Of a DNA stretch of 64,000 nucleotides, positions 27,796 through 35,766 are shown piece after piece (within the stretch, counting starts at the first letter, position 1; each line of letters begins with the position of its first letter). A program made the translations under genes and the position numbers. The notes below the pieces were generated by a model. The model was given only the letters and a program-made list of their open reading frames with translations, was not told where the DNA came from and searched no databases. This stretch comes from Micromonosporaceae bacterium KJ-029 (lineage in GTDB: Bacteria; Actinomycetota; Actinomycetes; Mycobacteriales; Micromonosporaceae): contig BIFP01000052.1 in assembly GCA_005402585.1 (NCBI GenBank), forward strand, positions 124,001 to 188,000. Direction: 5' to 3'.

Positions 27796-27814
27796 TCCTT
27801 AGCTGTCGTTCAGG
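27796..27814 (+). promoter_or_regulatory. Candidate operator CCTTA-N-C-NNN-CGTTC (hbd)
   Basis: The 19-mer TCCTTAGCTGTCGTTCAGG matches the icmA-promoter site TCCTTATCGATCGTTCAGG at 15 or more positions. TAGGGT (27824-27829), a plausible -10 box, lies 9 nt downstream, the same spacing as at icmA. The site therefore covers the -35 region of the hbd promoter. Confidence 0.6.
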
Positions 27815-27866
27815 CCCGCCGACTAGGGTGCAGGCAGACACTCGAATCGCAGCGAGGGAGAGGCAG

Positions 27867-28715
27867 ATGGCGGGTCGACTCGCGGTCGTCGGTGCCGGGC
27901 TGATGGGCTCGGGCATCGCCCAGGTGGCGGCGCAGGCGGGCTGGCAGGTGGTGCTGCGGGACCTGGACGACGCGTCGACGCGGCGCGGCATGGACGGCAT
28001 CCGGAAGTCGCTGGAGAAGTTCGCGGAGAAGGGCAAGATCTCCGCCGCCGATGTCGAGGCGGCGCTCGGCCGGATCACGCCGACCACCGAGCTGGAGGCC
28101 GCGGCCGACGCGGACATCGTGGTGGAGGCGGTCTTCGAGCGGCTGGAGATCAAGCACGAGGTGTTCCGCGCGCTGGACAAGATCTGCAAGGCGGACGCGG
28201 TTCTGGCCACCAACACCTCGGCCATCCCGGTCACCCAGATCGCGACGGCCACCGAGCGCCCCGAGGCGGTCGTCGGCACCCACTTCTTCTCGCCGGTGCC
28301 GATGATGAAGCTCTGCGAGCTGGTCCGCGGCTACAAGACCAGCGACGCGACGCTGGAGACGGCGAAGTCGTTCGCCGAGGAGATCGGCAAGACCGTCGTG
28401 GTGGTCAACCGGGACATCGCCGGCTTCGTCACCACCCGGCTGATTAGCGCTCTGGCGATGGAGGCGGTCCGGCTGGTCGAGGCGGGCGTCATCTCCGCCG
28501 AGGACCTGGACACCGCCTGCAAGCTCGGCTTCGGGCACGCCATGGGGCCGCTCGCCACCGTCGACCTGACCGGCGTCGACGTGCTGCTCAACGCGACCCG
28601 CAACATCTACACCGACACCGCCGACGAGAAGTTCTTCCCGCCGGAGCTGCTCCAGCGCATGGCCACCGCCGGCGACCTCGGCCGCAAGACCGGCAAGGGC
28701 TTCTACTCCTACTGA
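27867..28715 (+). CDS. hbd: 3-hydroxybutyryl-CoA dehydrogenase
   Basis: A 282-residue NAD(P)-dependent 3-hydroxyacyl-CoA dehydrogenase reducing acetoacetyl-CoA or oxidising 3-hydroxybutyryl-CoA. It has the Rossmann motif VVGAGLMGSGIAQ (about 6-18), TNTSAIPVTQIA and the catalytic histidine in VGTHFFSPVPMMKL, with the C-terminal helical domain complete. The ATG at 27867 is chosen over a GTG 39 nt upstream because GAGGGAGAGG precedes it. With the thiolase, ccr and ecm genes it fits an ethylmalonyl-CoA-type route. A 56-bp repeat unit starts 2 nt after the stop. Confidence 0.93.
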   Translation: MAGRLAVVGAGLMGSGIAQVAAQAGWQVVLRDLDDASTRRGMDGIRKSLEKFAEKGKISAADVEAALGRITPTTELEAAADADIVVEAVFERLEIKHEVFRALDKICKADAVLATNTSAIPVTQIATATERPEAVVGTHFFSPVPMMKLCELVRGYKTSDATLETAKSFAEEIGKTVVVVNRDIAGFVTTRLISALAMEAVRLVEAGVISAEDLDTACKLGFGHAMGPLATVDLTGVDVLLNATRNIYTDTADEKFFPPELLQRMATAGDLGRKTGKGFYSY

Positions 28716-28717
28716 GA

Positions 28718-28853
28718 TGTAAGGAAGGGCCCCCTTTTAACGCCTGGTGTATAGCCAGGGCCCCCTATTAACAGTGCCGGCGTTCGGCTCGGACGGATGT
28801 TAATAGGGGGCCCTTCCTCTACCGCAGGCGTTAAAAGGGGGCCCTTCCTTGCA
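28718..28853 (+). repeat. Inverted pair of 56-bp GGGCCC-rich units
   Basis: Two 56-bp units face each other (28718-28773 forward and 28798-28853 reverse) around a 24-nt spacer, and most of each arm can pair with the other. Each unit holds two related blocks of the type AGGAAGGGCCCCCTNTTAAC. The left unit begins 2 nt after the hbd TGA; the right unit begins 2 nt after the TGA of the converging permease gene. Bidirectional termination is plausible. Confidence 0.9.
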
Positions 28854-28855
28854 TG

Positions 28856-29701
28856 TCAGCCGTCGCGGCGGGTGGTCCAGCGGAAGGTGGTCAGGCAGAG
28901 CACCAGGCCGATCACGCACCAGGCGCCGAGGACGAGGGCGACCCGGGTCAGCTCGAACGAGCCGCCGGGCTCGTTGGCGCCGAAGCTCTCCGGCAGGAAG
29001 ACCGCCCGCAGCCCCTGGCACATCCACTTGAGCGGGAAGAGGGCCGCCACCTGCTGCATCCAGGGCGGCAGGTTGGTGAAGACGAAGAACACCCCGGAGA
29101 TGAACTGGAGCACCAGCGCGACCGGGGTGACCACGGCCGAGCCGCTGCGGGCGGTGCGGGCCAGCGACGAGATCGCGATGCCGCACAGTGTGCAGGCGGT
29201 GATCCCCAGGGCGCTGACCCAGCCGAAGGTGAGCCAGCCGGTCGCGGTGCTCGGCAGGTCCAGGTCGAACAGGGCCACCGAGACGGCGAGCAGCAGGGCG
29301 GTCATCACGACGCCGATCACCAGCACCATGATCACCTTGCCGGCGAACCAGACCCACTTCGGCATCGGGGTGCCCCGGTAACGCTTGAGCACACCCCGGT
29401 CCCGCTCGATCGGAATCCAGATGCCGAGGTTCTGGAAGCTGACCGTCATCAGGCCGCTCGCGATCATGCCGGTGATGAAGTACTGCGTGTAGCTGACCCC
29501 GGAGCCGACCTCGCCGTCGAAGATCGAGGCGAAGATCAGCACCATGATGATCGGGAAGCCCAGCGTGAAGACGACGGACTCCCGGCTGCGCAGGAACTGC
29601 CGGATCTCCAGGCGACCCTGGCGCAGGGCGAGGCTGGTCGGCCCGAGCCGACGGACCGTGGGGGCGGTTACCGGAGTCGCCGGCTTCGTCGTGGTGGTCA
29701 T
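28856..29701 (-). CDS. ABC-2 type transporter permease
   Basis: A 281-residue integral membrane protein with about six hydrophobic segments and the ABC-2 organisation (GFPIIMVLIFASIFDG near the N-terminus, a central conserved region, and a final segment VLGAWCVIGLVLCLTTF). It forms an exporter with the ATPase encoded just upstream, whose stop overlaps its start by 4 nt. The substrate is unknown; DrrB-like drug or lipid exporters have this architecture. Confidence 0.88.
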   Translation of the reverse strand: MTTTTKPATPVTAPTVRRLGPTSLALRQGRLEIRQFLRSRESVVFTLGFPIIMVLIFASIFDGEVGSGVSYTQYFITGMIASGLMTVSFQNLGIWIPIERDRGVLKRYRGTPMPKWVWFAGKVIMVLVIGVVMTALLLAVSVALFDLDLPSTATGWLTFGWVSALGITACTLCGIAISSLARTARSGSAVVTPVALVLQFISGVFFVFTNLPPWMQQVAALFPLKWMCQGLRAVFLPESFGANEPGGSFELTRVALVLGAWCVIGLVLCLTTFRWTTRRDG

Positions 29702-30603
29702 CGATGTCCGATCATGCTCAGGTAGATGTCCTCCAGGGTCGGCCGGGTGACGGTCAGGCCGGGCACCTCACCGCCGAAGCGCGCGGCCAGCTCCGTCACC
29801 AGCGCCGTCGGCGTCCCGCTCTCCGCGCTCTCGACCCGGCCCTCCGGCGTACGCCAGGAGACCGTGGCCAGCGCCTCCTGCCGGTTGCCCAGGCGGTCCG
29901 GGGCGGCGACCTCGACCAGCCGACCGCCCGCGATCACGCCCACCCGGTCGGCGAGCGCCTCGGCCTCGTCGAGATAGTGCGTGGTGAGCACGATGGTGGT
30001 GCCGGCGGCGGAGAGATCCCGGATCAGCTCCCAGAACTCGCGCCGGGCCTCCGGGTCGAAGCCGGTGGTCGGTTCGTCGAGGAAGAGCAGCTCGGGGCGG
30101 CCGATGATGCCCAGCGCCACGTCCAGGCGGCGCTTCTGCCCGCCGGAGAGGGTGTGCGTACGGGCGCGAGCCTTCGCGGCCAGCCCGACCCGCTCGATCA
30201 CCTTGTCCGGGTCGTCAGCACCGGGGTAGAAGCCGGCGAAGTGGTGCACCACCTCGGCCACCGTCAGCTCGTCGAACTCGCCGGTGCCCTGGAGCACGAT
30301 GCCGACCCGGCCGCGCCACTCGGGCGTCGGATCGCCCGGGAAGCGCGAGGAGTGGGCTTGCGAGCCCCGCCGTCGTGACCCGAAGGCAGGATCAGGGTCG
30401 GTGCCGAGGACTTTGACCTCACCGGCGTCCCGGTGGCGGTAGCCCTCCAGGATCTCCACGGTGGTGGTCTTGCCCGCGCCGTTCGGCCCGAGCAGGGCGA
30501 ACACCTCGCCCCGGCGAACGTCCAGGTCCAGGTCGGCCACCGCGACGTTGTCGCCGTACGCCTTGCGCAGACCCCGGACGCGGATCGCGACGTCGTCACT
30601 CAT
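29698..30603 (-). CDS. ABC transporter ATP-binding protein with in-frame repeat insertion
   Basis: A 301-residue DrrA-type ATPase: Walker A GPNGAGKTT (39-47), Q-loop glutamine at 105, signature LSGGQ (152-156), Walker B LLFLDE (172-177) and switch histidine in TTHYLDEAEAL. Between the strand ending KVLGTDP and the Q-loop there are about 16-20 extra residues (FGSRRRGSQAHSSRFPG, 74-90) not expected in the family. Their codons contain a 37-nt sequence also found at 58557-58593. The insertion keeps the frame and lies in a surface loop, so the enzyme may still work. Confidence 0.9.
   Translation of the reverse strand: MSDDVAIRVRGLRKAYGDNVAVADLDLDVRRGEVFALLGPNGAGKTTTVEILEGYRHRDAGEVKVLGTDPDPAFGSRRRGSQAHSSRFPGDPTPEWRGRVGIVLQGTGEFDELTVAEVVHHFAGFYPGADDPDKVIERVGLAAKARARTHTLSGGQKRRLDVALGIIGRPELLFLDEPTTGFDPEARREFWELIRDLSAAGTTIVLTTHYLDEAEALADRVGVIAGGRLVEVAAPDRLGNRQEALATVSWRTPEGRVESAESGTPTALVTELAARFGGEVPGLTVTRPTLEDIYLSMIGHR
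30342..30378 (+). repeat. 37-nt dispersed repeat inside ABC ATPase gene
   Basis: Starts AGCGCGAGGAGTGGGCTTGC and matches 58557-58593 at 34 of 37 positions. Read on the minus strand it encodes residues 76-88 (SRRRGSQAHSSRF) of the ATPase. The other copy is in the leader of the ureohydrolase gene. Confidence 0.85.
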
Positions 30604-30726
30604 GCCGTCAAGTGTGCGGCCCTCCCAGGTCCACCGCCCGCACCGGGGGTGGCGGTTCCCCCCATTGCGGGTGTCCTGTACCCGGACGTCACCTCCATCG
30701 AGGTGTGCGGTTTTCCACAGTCCGTT

Positions 30727-30740
30727 TTACTGAACGGTAA
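30727..30740 (+). promoter_or_regulatory. Candidate operator TTACTGAACGGTAA at ecm promoter
   Basis: Imperfect palindrome TTAC-N6-GTAA containing TACTGAACGGTA, which is identical to 12 bases at the ccr promoter (52251-52262). A TAACTT hexamer that could be a -10 box overlaps its right arm, and the ecm ATG is 14 nt downstream, so binding there would block transcription. The form is typical of TetR-family operators. Confidence 0.62.
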
Positions 30741-30754
30741 CTTAAACTCCGGCC

Positions 30755-32758
30755 ATGGACGAGAAGGCACTCCCTGGCCGGCTGCCGGAGCGCGACCGCC
30801 CCTGGGTGATGCGGACCTACGCGGGGCACTCGTCGGCCGCCGCGACCAACGCACTCTTCCGCCGCAACCTGGCCAAGGGGCAGACCGGCCTGTCGGTCGC
30901 CTTCGACCTGCCCACCCAGACCGGGTACGACCCCGACCACGAACTCGCCGCCGGTGAGGTCGGCCGGGTCGGCGTACCGGTGTCGCACCTGGGCGACGCG
31001 CGGGCGCTGTTCGACGGCATACCGCTGGCCGAGACGAACACCTCGATGACGATCAACGCGCCGGCCATGTGGCTGCTCGGCCTCTACGGCACGGTCGCCA
31101 CCGGGCAGGGCGCCGAGCTGTCCCGCTGCGCGGGCACCACGCAGAACGACATCATCAAGGAGTACCTCTCCCGGGGTACGTACATCTTCCCGCCGGCGGC
31201 GTCGCTGCGGCTGACCGCCGACGTGGTCGCGTACACGCTGCGCGAGATGCCACGGTGGAACCCGGTCAACATCTGCTCGTACCACCTCCAGGAGGCCGGT
31301 GCCACGCCGGTGCAGGAGGTCGGCTTCGCGCTCGCCACCGCCGTCGCCGTGCTCGACGCGGTCCGGGACTCCGGCCAGGTGCCCGAAGACCGGATGGGCG
31401 ACGTGGTGCAGCGGATCTCGTTCTTCGTCAACGCCGGCGTACGGTTCGTCGAGGAGATCGCAAAGATGCGCGCCTTCGGCGCGCTGTGGGACGAGATCGC
31501 CCGCGACCGGTACGGCGTCGAGGACCCGAGGCAGCGCCGCTTCCGGTACGGCGTGCAGGTCAACTCGCTCGGCCTGACCGAGGCGCAGCCGGAGAACAAC
31601 GTGCAGCGCATCGTCCTGGAGATGCTCGGGGTCACCCTGTCCCGCGACGCCCGCGCCCGCGCGGTGCAGCTACCGGCCTGGAACGAGGCGCTCGGCCTGC
31701 CCCGCCCCTGGGACCAGCAGTGGTCGCTGCGGATGCAACAGGTGCTCGCGTACGAGTCGGACCTGCTGGAGTACCCCGACCTGTTCGCCGGCTCGAACGT
31801 GATGACCGCGTTGGTCGACGAGATCGTCGGCGGCGCCCGGGTCGAGCTGGCGAAGGTGCTGGAGATGGGCGGCGTGGTCGCCGCGGTGGAGACCGGCTAT
31901 CTCAAGAGCGCCCTGGTCGCCTCGCTCGCCGAGCGGCGGCGCCGGATGGAGGCCGGCAGCGACGTGGTCGTCGGCGTCAACCGGTTCACCGAGACCGAGC
32001 CGTCACCGCTGACCGCCGCAGGAGCCGAGGCGGTCGAGCAGGTCGACCCGGCGGTGGAGGCAGCCGCCGTGGACGCCGTACGCCGGTGGCGGGCCGGTCG
32101 GGACGCGGCGGCGGTGGACGCGGCACTGGCCCGGCTGCGCGCGGACGCCGCGACCGAGGCGAACCTGATGTCCGCCACCCTGGAGTGCGTGCGGGTCGGG
32201 GTGACCACCGGCGAGTGGGCCGGCGCGTTGCGCCAGGTCTTCGGGGAGTACCGGGCGCCGACCGGGCTGGCCGGTGGTGCCGGGGCGGGCGGCGACGAGG
32301 GGTTGGCCGCGGTCCGCGAGCGGGTCGCCGCCACCGCCCGCGAGCTGGGCAGCGGGCGGTTACGGCTGCTGGTCGGCAAGCCCGGCCTGGACGGTCACTC
32401 CAACGGCGCCGAGCAGATCGCGGTACGCGCCCGCGACGCCGGCTTCGAGGTGATCTACCAGGGCATCCGGCTCACCGCCGGGCAGATCGTCGCCGCCGCC
32501 GTCGAGGAGGACGTGGACCTGGTCGGGCTCTCCGTACTCTCCGGCTCGCACCTGGCGGCGGTGCCCGCCGTGCTCAATGGCCTGCGGGCCGCCGGCCGGC
32601 CGGACCTGCCCGTGGTGGTCGGTGGCATCATCCCCGCCCCGGACGCCGAGCAGTTGCGGGCCGCCGGTGTGGCGCGGGTCTTCACGCCGAAGGACTTCGC
32701 CCTGACCGGCATCATCGACGAGCTGGTCACCGTCATCCGCGAGGCGAACGGCCTGTGA
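30755..32758 (+). CDS. ecm: Ethylmalonyl-CoA mutase (MeaA type), B12-dependent
   Basis: A 667-residue single-chain acyl-CoA mutase: substrate (TIM-barrel) domain up to about 520, then the B12 domain with DGHSNG (about 546-551, the DxHxxG cobalt-ligand motif), SVLSGSH and VVVGGI. Compared with methylmalonyl-CoA mutase, the carboxylate-binding tyrosine (Y22 in RTYAGHS) and arginine (about R140 in SRGTYIFPP) are kept, so a dicarboxylic substrate is expected. The short N-terminus and SYHLQEAGAT fit the MeaA/Ecm subclade rather than MCM. It would convert ethylmalonyl-CoA made by Ccr to methylsuccinyl-CoA. The ccr gene lies 20 kb away. Confidence 0.87.
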   Translation: MDEKALPGRLPERDRPWVMRTYAGHSSAAATNALFRRNLAKGQTGLSVAFDLPTQTGYDPDHELAAGEVGRVGVPVSHLGDARALFDGIPLAETNTSMTINAPAMWLLGLYGTVATGQGAELSRCAGTTQNDIIKEYLSRGTYIFPPAASLRLTADVVAYTLREMPRWNPVNICSYHLQEAGATPVQEVGFALATAVAVLDAVRDSGQVPEDRMGDVVQRISFFVNAGVRFVEEIAKMRAFGALWDEIARDRYGVEDPRQRRFRYGVQVNSLGLTEAQPENNVQRIVLEMLGVTLSRDARARAVQLPAWNEALGLPRPWDQQWSLRMQQVLAYESDLLEYPDLFAGSNVMTALVDEIVGGARVELAKVLEMGGVVAAVETGYLKSALVASLAERRRRMEAGSDVVVGVNRFTETEPSPLTAAGAEAVEQVDPAVEAAAVDAVRRWRAGRDAAAVDAALARLRADAATEANLMSATLECVRVGVTTGEWAGALRQVFGEYRAPTGLAGGAGAGGDEGLAAVRERVAATARELGSGRLRLLVGKPGLDGHSNGAEQIAVRARDAGFEVIYQGIRLTAGQIVAAAVEEDVDLVGLSVLSGSHLAAVPAVLNGLRAAGRPDLPVVVGGIIPAPDAEQLRAAGVARVFTPKDFALTGIIDELVTVIREANGL

Positions 32759-32782
32759 GGAAGGGCGCCTGCCGCGCTTCGG

Positions 32783-33232
32783 TCACGAGCAGACGCGCCA
32801 ATCGCCGTTCTCCCGCACCAGGCTGATGATCTGCGTCGTGTCGGCGCCGATCTCCGTCTCCAGGCGCACCGTCGCGGTGCCGCCGACCCGGCCGTTGTTG
32901 TTGCTGACGTGCAGCCCGGTGATCTCGTAGGCCACCAGCTTCGGCTGGGCCTCCCGCTGCTGGCTGAACTCCGCGAGCGTCAGTCGCCCGCGCCGCTCCT
33001 CACAGAGCTGGTCGTAGGCGCGCTGGTGGTCACCGTCCCGGACGGCGTCTAGGTAGCTGACGGTGGCGTTCCGGGCCGGCGCCACCCCGTCCCGCACCGT
33101 GTCGTAGATGAACCACCCGCCGATGGCGGCACCCGCGCAACACAGGGCGAGAACCACACCGACCACGATGAGTACGATCCGCAGGGTCCGGCGGTTGTTG
33201 GGCGGCGGGACCGGGGCTGGCGGGTACGTCAT
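32783..33232 (-). CDS. Membrane-anchored NTF2-like (DUF4878-type) protein
   Basis: A 149-residue protein: proline-rich cytoplasmic start (MTYPPAPVPPP), one transmembrane segment (about 17-40), then an extracytoplasmic domain of about 105 residues with YLDAVRDGDHQRAYDQLCEE and a C-terminal NGDWRVCS. This resembles the small cone-shaped DUF4878/NTF2-like domains of actinobacterial surface proteins. Two cysteines, one near the start of the domain and one at the end, could form a disulfide. Function unknown. Confidence 0.65.
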   Translation of the reverse strand: MTYPPAPVPPPNNRRTLRIVLIVVGVVLALCCAGAAIGGWFIYDTVRDGVAPARNATVSYLDAVRDGDHQRAYDQLCEERRGRLTLAEFSQQREAQPKLVAYEITGLHVSNNNGRVGGTATVRLETEIGADTTQIISLVRENGDWRVCS

Positions 33233-33242
33233 GGGCGACAGC

Positions 33243-34190
33243 CTAGGGTTGTGACGCAAGTGGAGCGTGCCCCAGCACCTCGGAGAGCGGAGCCGGTTCG
33301 AGGCCACGGTCGGCGAGCCCGGCCAGGATGTGTGGCAGCGCCTCGTCGGTCATCGGGGCGTTGGCCTCGGTGACGTGCAGGACGACCACCGAGCCGGGTC
33401 GTACGCCGTCCAGGACGGCCCGCACGATCGGCCGCCACGAGGTCGCGAACGGATCCCCGCTCACCACGTCGCCGTCCACGACGGTCAGGCCGAGCGGGGC
33501 GAGTTCGGTGAGGGCCGTCCGGTCGTGGCAGAGTCCGGGAAAACGGAAGTAGCGGGTCTGCCGTCCGCCGTACGCCTGCACCACGTCGAAGGTCCGGGCC
33601 ACGTCGGCGGTCATCTCCTCGCGGGCGATCCGGGGCAGGCCGTAGCAGTCCGGGGTGAAGGCCAGGTGCCCGTAGGTGTGGTTGGCCAACTCGAAGCGCG
33701 GATTGGCGGCGAGCCGCCGGGTCACCTGCGGGTACTGCTCGACCCACTTGCCGGTCAGGAAGAAGGTCGCGGGCACCTCGTCCCGCTCCAGCAATTCGAT
33801 GATCTTCAGGTTCGCGTACGACCGCACGGCGCCGCTGCGCAGCTGGTACCGCATGGCGTCGGTCATGTCGGCGTCGAAGGTGAGCGCCACCTTGTTGCCG
33901 CTGCGCGGACCGTGGTCGAGCACCGGCGGCCGGGTTCCGGGCCGGGTCGCGCCGGGCAGGGCGTCGGCCTCCGGTGGCGACGTCCGGGTCTCGGTCGGCG
34001 TGGGCTCCGGCACCCGGCCCTGGTGATCCGGCTCCTTGTCGGCAGCCATCTGTTCGGCCTGTTCCCAGACGGGTGGCCGATCGACGCCGTCCGGCCGGTG
34101 GAACGGGACTGCGACGACCAGCAGGACCACCGCACCGACTACGGCGGCGAGGGTCGCGACCAGCGGAACGGAAGAGACTTTCACAGACAC
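33243..34190 (-). CDS. Polysaccharide deacetylase (NodB domain), membrane-anchored
   Basis: A 315-residue protein with an N-terminal signal anchor (about 7-30), a Pro/Thr-rich linker and a NodB-type deacetylase domain. Carbohydrate-esterase-4-like motifs are visible: LTFDADMTD (metal-binding aspartates), NHTYGHLAF (HxxxH metal ligands) and RYFRFPGLC. Such enzymes remove N-acetyl groups from peptidoglycan or chitin-like polymers outside the membrane. The start at 34190 is a GTG; a second GTG two codons later is possible. A 162-bp MITE lies just upstream and may separate the gene from its original promoter. Confidence 0.87.
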   Translation of the reverse strand: MSVKVSSVPLVATLAAVVGAVVLLVVAVPFHRPDGVDRPPVWEQAEQMAADKEPDHQGRVPEPTPTETRTSPPEADALPGATRPGTRPPVLDHGPRSGNKVALTFDADMTDAMRYQLRSGAVRSYANLKIIELLERDEVPATFFLTGKWVEQYPQVTRRLAANPRFELANHTYGHLAFTPDCYGLPRIAREEMTADVARTFDVVQAYGGRQTRYFRFPGLCHDRTALTELAPLGLTVVDGDVVSGDPFATSWRPIVRAVLDGVRPGSVVVLHVTEANAPMTDEALPHILAGLADRGLEPAPLSEVLGHAPLASQP

Positions 34191-34252
34191 CCTGAGATGG
34201 TCTCAGCTCCGCCCGCCGGCCGTGGAACCGCCGGTCCCGGCGTACCGGCTCA

Positions 34253-34414
34253 GAGACTGTCGGGAAACCTCGCGGCGGCTGCGGCGGGCCCAGCCGACGA
34301 CCGGCCGCGTTGGAGATTGGTCCGGATACAACACCGGTATCCGCACCAATCTCCGCCTTGCCGGATCGCCGCCTGGACTCCGCCTCGCTCGCCCCGGGGT
34401 TTCCCGACAGTCTC
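34253..34414. mobile_element. 162-bp MITE with 17-bp terminal repeats and TCA duplication
   Basis: The ends GAGACTGTCGGGAAACC and GGTTTCCCGACAGTCTC are perfect 17-bp inverted repeats flanked by direct TCA copies (34250-34252 and 34415-34417). Inside, GGAGATTGGT and ACCAATCTCC plus CGGATAC and GTATCCG form a second hairpin (34312-34354). There is no open frame. A 3-bp TNA duplication is typical of some IS5-group transposons, so a parent IS of that kind is likely elsewhere. The right TCA is the reverse complement of the stop codon of the DUF4126 gene. Confidence 0.8.
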
Positions 34415-35035
34415 TCAGACTCGGAAGCCGGCGGCCCGGGCCGCCGCTCGTTCCCGGCGGCGCTCCGACCGGCGGCGCAGGAACCAGATCAGGAAGAACA
34501 CGAACCCGACCAGGAACGCCAGCACCAGCACCGGCAGGATGATCGCGACGAGGGACATCACCACGCTGGTGGCGTCCTCGGCGGTGCTCGCCACCGGGGC
34601 GCCGAATCCGGCCGTGGTCGCGTTGATGACCGGCCGGGCGGCGGACTTGAGCAGGTGTACGCCGAGCGCGATGAGCGCGCCGACCACCACCGGTAGCCAT
34701 TGGCCGGTGCTGGCGAAGAAGCTGTCCGGGTCGCTCACCGTCACCGTCTCGGCGGCCGTACCGGCACCGAACGCCAGGCCGCCGGCGGTCGGGCGGATCG
34801 CGGTCTGCACCACGTCGTTGACGTGGTCCACCACCGGCACCTTGTCCGCGACGAACTCGACGGCGAGCAGCACCGCCAGGATGGCCAGCATCCAGCCGTT
34901 GCCCAGCCACTGCCAGCCGCCGGGCAGGTCGATCACGTTGGTGTATCGGGCCAGCAGACCCGTCACCAGCAGCGGGACGTACGCGTTCAGCCCCGCCGAG
35001 GCGGCGAGGCCGGTACCGGTGAGCAATTCGAACAC
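34415..35035 (-). CDS. DUF4126 family membrane protein
   Basis: A 206-residue protein with about five hydrophobic segments, starting FELLTGTGLAASAGLNAYVPLL, the DUF4126 signature, and ending in a basic tail RRRSERRRERAAARAAGFRV. Function unknown. The GTG start is 71 nt from the divergent nucS start. Its TGA stop lies in the TCA target duplication of the MITE, so the insertion exactly preserved or rebuilt the stop codon. Confidence 0.8.
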   Translation of the reverse strand: MFELLTGTGLAASAGLNAYVPLLVTGLLARYTNVIDLPGGWQWLGNGWMLAILAVLLAVEFVADKVPVVDHVNDVVQTAIRPTAGGLAFGAGTAAETVTVSDPDSFFASTGQWLPVVVGALIALGVHLLKSAARPVINATTAGFGAPVASTAEDATSVVMSLVAIILPVLVLAFLVGFVFFLIWFLRRRSERRRERAAARAAGFRV

Positions 35036-35106
35036 CGTTTCAGCATCGCACCGGCACGCCAGTGCCGCTCGACGGGTATTTCCGGTGACTCCGCTACCCT
35101 CGTCGG

Positions 35107-35766
35107 GTGCGGTTGGTCATTGCGAAGTGCTCGGTGGACTACGTCGGACGGCTTTCGGCCCACCTGCCGCCGGCCACCCGGCTGTTGATGGTGAAGGCGG
35201 ACGGATCGGTGTCGATCCACGCCGATGACCGGGCGTACAAGCCGTTGAACTGGATGAGCCCGCCGTGCCGGCTGGAGGAGGCTCCCGGAGTCTGGCGGGT
35301 GGTCAACAAGGCCGGCGAGGAGTTGCGGATCACCCTGGAGGAGATCTTCCAGGACACCTCGTACGAACTGGGTGTCGACCCCGGGCTGCGCAAGGACGGT
35401 GTCGAGGCGCACCTGCAGGAACTGCTGGCGGCCAACCCCGAGGCCCTGGGCGAGGGTTACACCCTGATCCGCCGGGAGTACATGACCGCCATCGGCCCGG
35501 TCGACCTGCTCTGCCGGGACGCCGACCAGGGCACGGTCGCGGTCGAGGTGAAGCGCCGTGGCGAGATCGACGGGGTGGAGCAGCTCACCCGCTACCTCGA
35601 ACTGCTCAACCGGGATCCGCTGCTCGCCCCGGTCGCCGGGGTCTTCGCCGCGCAGGAGATCAAGCCGCAGGCCCGGGTGCTCGCCACGGACCGCGGCATC
35701 CGGTGCGTCGTGGTGGACTACGACCGGCTGCGCGGCATCGAGCGCGACGAGCTGACCCTCTTCTAG
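35107..35766 (+). CDS. nucS: Mismatch endonuclease NucS (EndoMS)
   Basis: A 219-residue endonuclease that cuts both strands at mismatches, the basis of non-canonical mismatch repair in actinobacteria lacking MutS/MutL. The N-terminal DNA-binding domain begins MRLVIAKCSVDYVGRLSAHL. The RecB-like nuclease core shows PVDLLCRD and AVEVKRRGEIDG (about 137-163), giving the D-ExK metal site. A GTG start matches known homologues. Its TAG stop shares the palindrome CTAG with the stop of the converging aldehyde dehydrogenase gene. Confidence 0.94.
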   Translation: MRLVIAKCSVDYVGRLSAHLPPATRLLMVKADGSVSIHADDRAYKPLNWMSPPCRLEEAPGVWRVVNKAGEELRITLEEIFQDTSYELGVDPGLRKDGVEAHLQELLAANPEALGEGYTLIRREYMTAIGPVDLLCRDADQGTVAVEVKRRGEIDGVEQLTRYLELLNRDPLLAPVAGVFAAQEIKPQARVLATDRGIRCVVVDYDRLRGIERDELTLF

